NCBI GenBank assembly: GCA_002425885.1
Contig: DINC01000189.1
Coordinates: 1-13,734 of the forward strand
Direction: 5' to 3'
Origin: Spirochaetia bacterium UBA5550
GTDB taxonomy: Bacteria; Spirochaetota; UBA4802; UBA5550
Length of the DNA stretch: 13,734 nucleotides
The first letter of the stretch is position 1; each line of letters starts with the position of its first letter. The translations under genes were made by a program, and so were the position numbers. Under the pieces are notes generated by a model. The model was given only the letters and a program-made list of their open reading frames with translations. It made no database searches and was not told where the DNA came from. Of the stretch, positions 12,879 through 13,734 are shown in pieces.

Positions 12879-13067
12879 GATTTTTCTCCTTCAATTAGTT
12901 ATAATGAGTTAAATAATAATGTTTATATAGTATCTTTGATTAACTGATATACATTTTTTCAGGTGGAAAGATCAAGATTTTTTTAATAATAGTTCACTTT
13001 AAAACAGACCGGCGCTTGACAATATCATGGGAATATATGTTTTTGTAAAAATGCGGGATGGTTCTAA

Positions 13068-13592
13068 ATGAAATTTTACACACAACTCTTCTCTGACTTC
13101 AGGGAGCAGCTTATAAAACCGTATTATTTACAGTACATTGTAAAATGTCTTATAGGGTCATCAATATGTTATGCCCTTTACCGGCTTTTCCCGGAGCACC
13201 AGTTCCAGTGGAGTATCATATCCCTTCTTCTTGTTATTGCACCTGAAGAGAAGGATTCATTCCGCCTGTCTCTGGACAGGATGAAAGCGAATATAATAGG
13301 AGCAGTTGTTGGCCTGGCTGCCATCCTGTTATGCGGGATGAATGTTGCTGTTCTTCTGATTTCGGTACTTGTAACAATTATTTTCTGCACATATATAAAA
13401 TTAGGGAATGCCTCACGTTCAGCCCTGGCCGCCTTGATTATTGTTCTTACTGACGAAGAACATATGGCAGGGGGTATTTCTGCCTATGAAAGAATGTTCT
13501 GTGTTGTGGCGGGATGCATTATAGCTATGATTATTACATATGTTTTTATATGGATCAACAGGCCGGAGAAAAGTTCCGTAGGAATTGACTGA
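13068..13592 (+). CDS. FUSC/aromatic-acid-exporter-like membrane protein
   Basis: A 174-aa integral membrane protein with four or five hydrophobic segments (about 20-40, 47-59, 73-108 as a pair, 115-128 and 143-163). It fits the ArAE_1/FUSC_2 half-domain: a first helix ending ALYRLFPEHQFQWSIISLLLV, quoted partly as LYRLFPEHQFQWS at 37-49, a charged loop EEKDSFRLSLDRMKANIIG at 61-79 that carries the family's conserved basic residues before a Gly-rich helix (GAVVGLAA), and a final ERMFCVVAGCIIAMIITY. Such proteins are thought to export aromatic acids, fusaric acid or related hydrophobic compounds. It lacks the long cytoplasmic C-terminal domain of full-length exporters and is short for a stand-alone transporter, so it may oligomerise. 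A GGGATGG lies before ATG 13068 and TTGACA at 13016-13021 is a possible -35 box. Confidence 0.77.
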   Translation: MKFYTQLFSDFREQLIKPYYLQYIVKCLIGSSICYALYRLFPEHQFQWSIISLLLVIAPEEKDSFRLSLDRMKANIIGAVVGLAAILLCGMNVAVLLISVLVTIIFCTYIKLGNASRSALAALIIVLTDEEHMAGGISAYERMFCVVAGCIIAMIITYVFIWINRPEKSSVGID

Positions 13593-13637
13593 ACCTGCAC
13601 AATAGATGATTCATTTATACGCCCGGATCTCCGGTGT

Positions 13638-13734
13638 TTAGGGCCGGGAATTTTCCTGTTTTTCTTCCCGTATTTTTTTTGCCATTGAAATAAACTGCTC
13701 ATAGAAATCCTTGAGCTGATCATTCTGCCGGAGT
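13638..13734 (-). CDS. 3' end of an unidentified minus-strand CDS (partial)
   Basis: An open frame enters from the right edge and ends at TAA 13638-13640, giving 31 residues: a polar, helical, coiled-coil-like tail (QLKDFYEQFISMAKKIREEK, then QENSRP). It has good coding character but no recognisable domain, and the rest lies outside the window. It converges with the FUSC-like gene; the 45-nt gap has GC-rich half-repeats but no convincing terminator. Confidence 0.5.
   Translation of the reverse strand, partial: LRQNDQLKDFYEQFISMAKKIREEKQENSRP

Noticed and set aside
13621..13647. GC-rich half repeats (CCCGG...CCGGG) as a terminator
   Set aside because: Only four to five pairs with alternative pairings and no proper T tract directly after the stem on either strand.
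13484..13723. Minus-strand 79-codon frame at the right edge
   Set aside because: It overlaps the C-terminal helix region of the FUSC-like gene antisense; a different minus frame (ending 13638) has better coding character.
1..13734. CRISPR arrays, tRNA/rRNA genes, insertion sequences or prophage genes
   Set aside because: None seen by eye: no regularly spaced repeats, no cloverleaf-like segment noted, no transposase or integrase motifs in any frame examined.

Overview
The window is a mid-GC chromosomal segment from a Gram-negative, probably anaerobic bacterium. Signal peptides, likely lipoproteins and a periplasmic-type binding protein point to a diderm cell envelope. Frequent AGG/AGA and ATA codons, loose lipoboxes (LAALAC, AFAMSC) and CGGC, DsrE-like and DUF364 proteins fit a spirochaete, a Deferribacteres-like lineage or a deltaproteobacterium. 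No marker gene settles the taxonomy. No rRNA, tRNA, transposase or CRISPR array is visible.

Layout. 1-1291: the 3' end of an unidentified gene, then a small secreted protein with a BECR-type RNase-like domain whose natural ATG is followed by an in-frame TAA at codon 5, then a convergent secreted protein of unknown function. 1455-4183 (+): an Rrf2-family regulator with three cysteines, a CapA-type metallophosphatase lipoprotein and a secreted SUMF1/formylglycine-enzyme-like protein. 4184-4282: a short convergent gap with an 8-nt repeat cluster and a weak hairpin. 4283-8517 (-): a tight four-gene operon, in transcription order a TolB-like propeller, a SUMF1-like lipoprotein, an AlgI-like MBOAT O-acyltransferase and an SGNH/GDSL protein. 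It is most easily read as a surface-glycan acylation system with two exported accessory proteins. 8623-10169 (-): methyltransferase, ECF sigma factor and a small two-helix membrane protein with a His-rich tail.

10336-11866 (+): an orphan ModA-like binding protein followed at once by a DUF4213/DUF364 putative metal-chelation protein, closed by a strong intrinsic terminator. 11980-12327 (+): a DsrE-like protein with its own promoter. 12350-12878 (-): a CGGC-domain protein preceded by a 21-codon ORF with a very good Shine-Dalgarno sequence that looks like the start of a ferritin/rubrerythrin-like gene. 13068-13592 (+): a FUSC/aromatic-acid-exporter-like membrane protein. The window closes with the 3' end of another minus-strand gene.

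The points most worth following up are the PD40-SUMF1-MBOAT-SGNH operon, the ModA/DUF364 pair without ModB or ModC, the sigma factor paired with a His-rich membrane protein rather than a zinc anti-sigma domain, the in-frame stop in the RNase-like gene, and the ferritin-like remnant in front of the CGGC gene. Functions are assigned from remembered family motifs; no database search was run.
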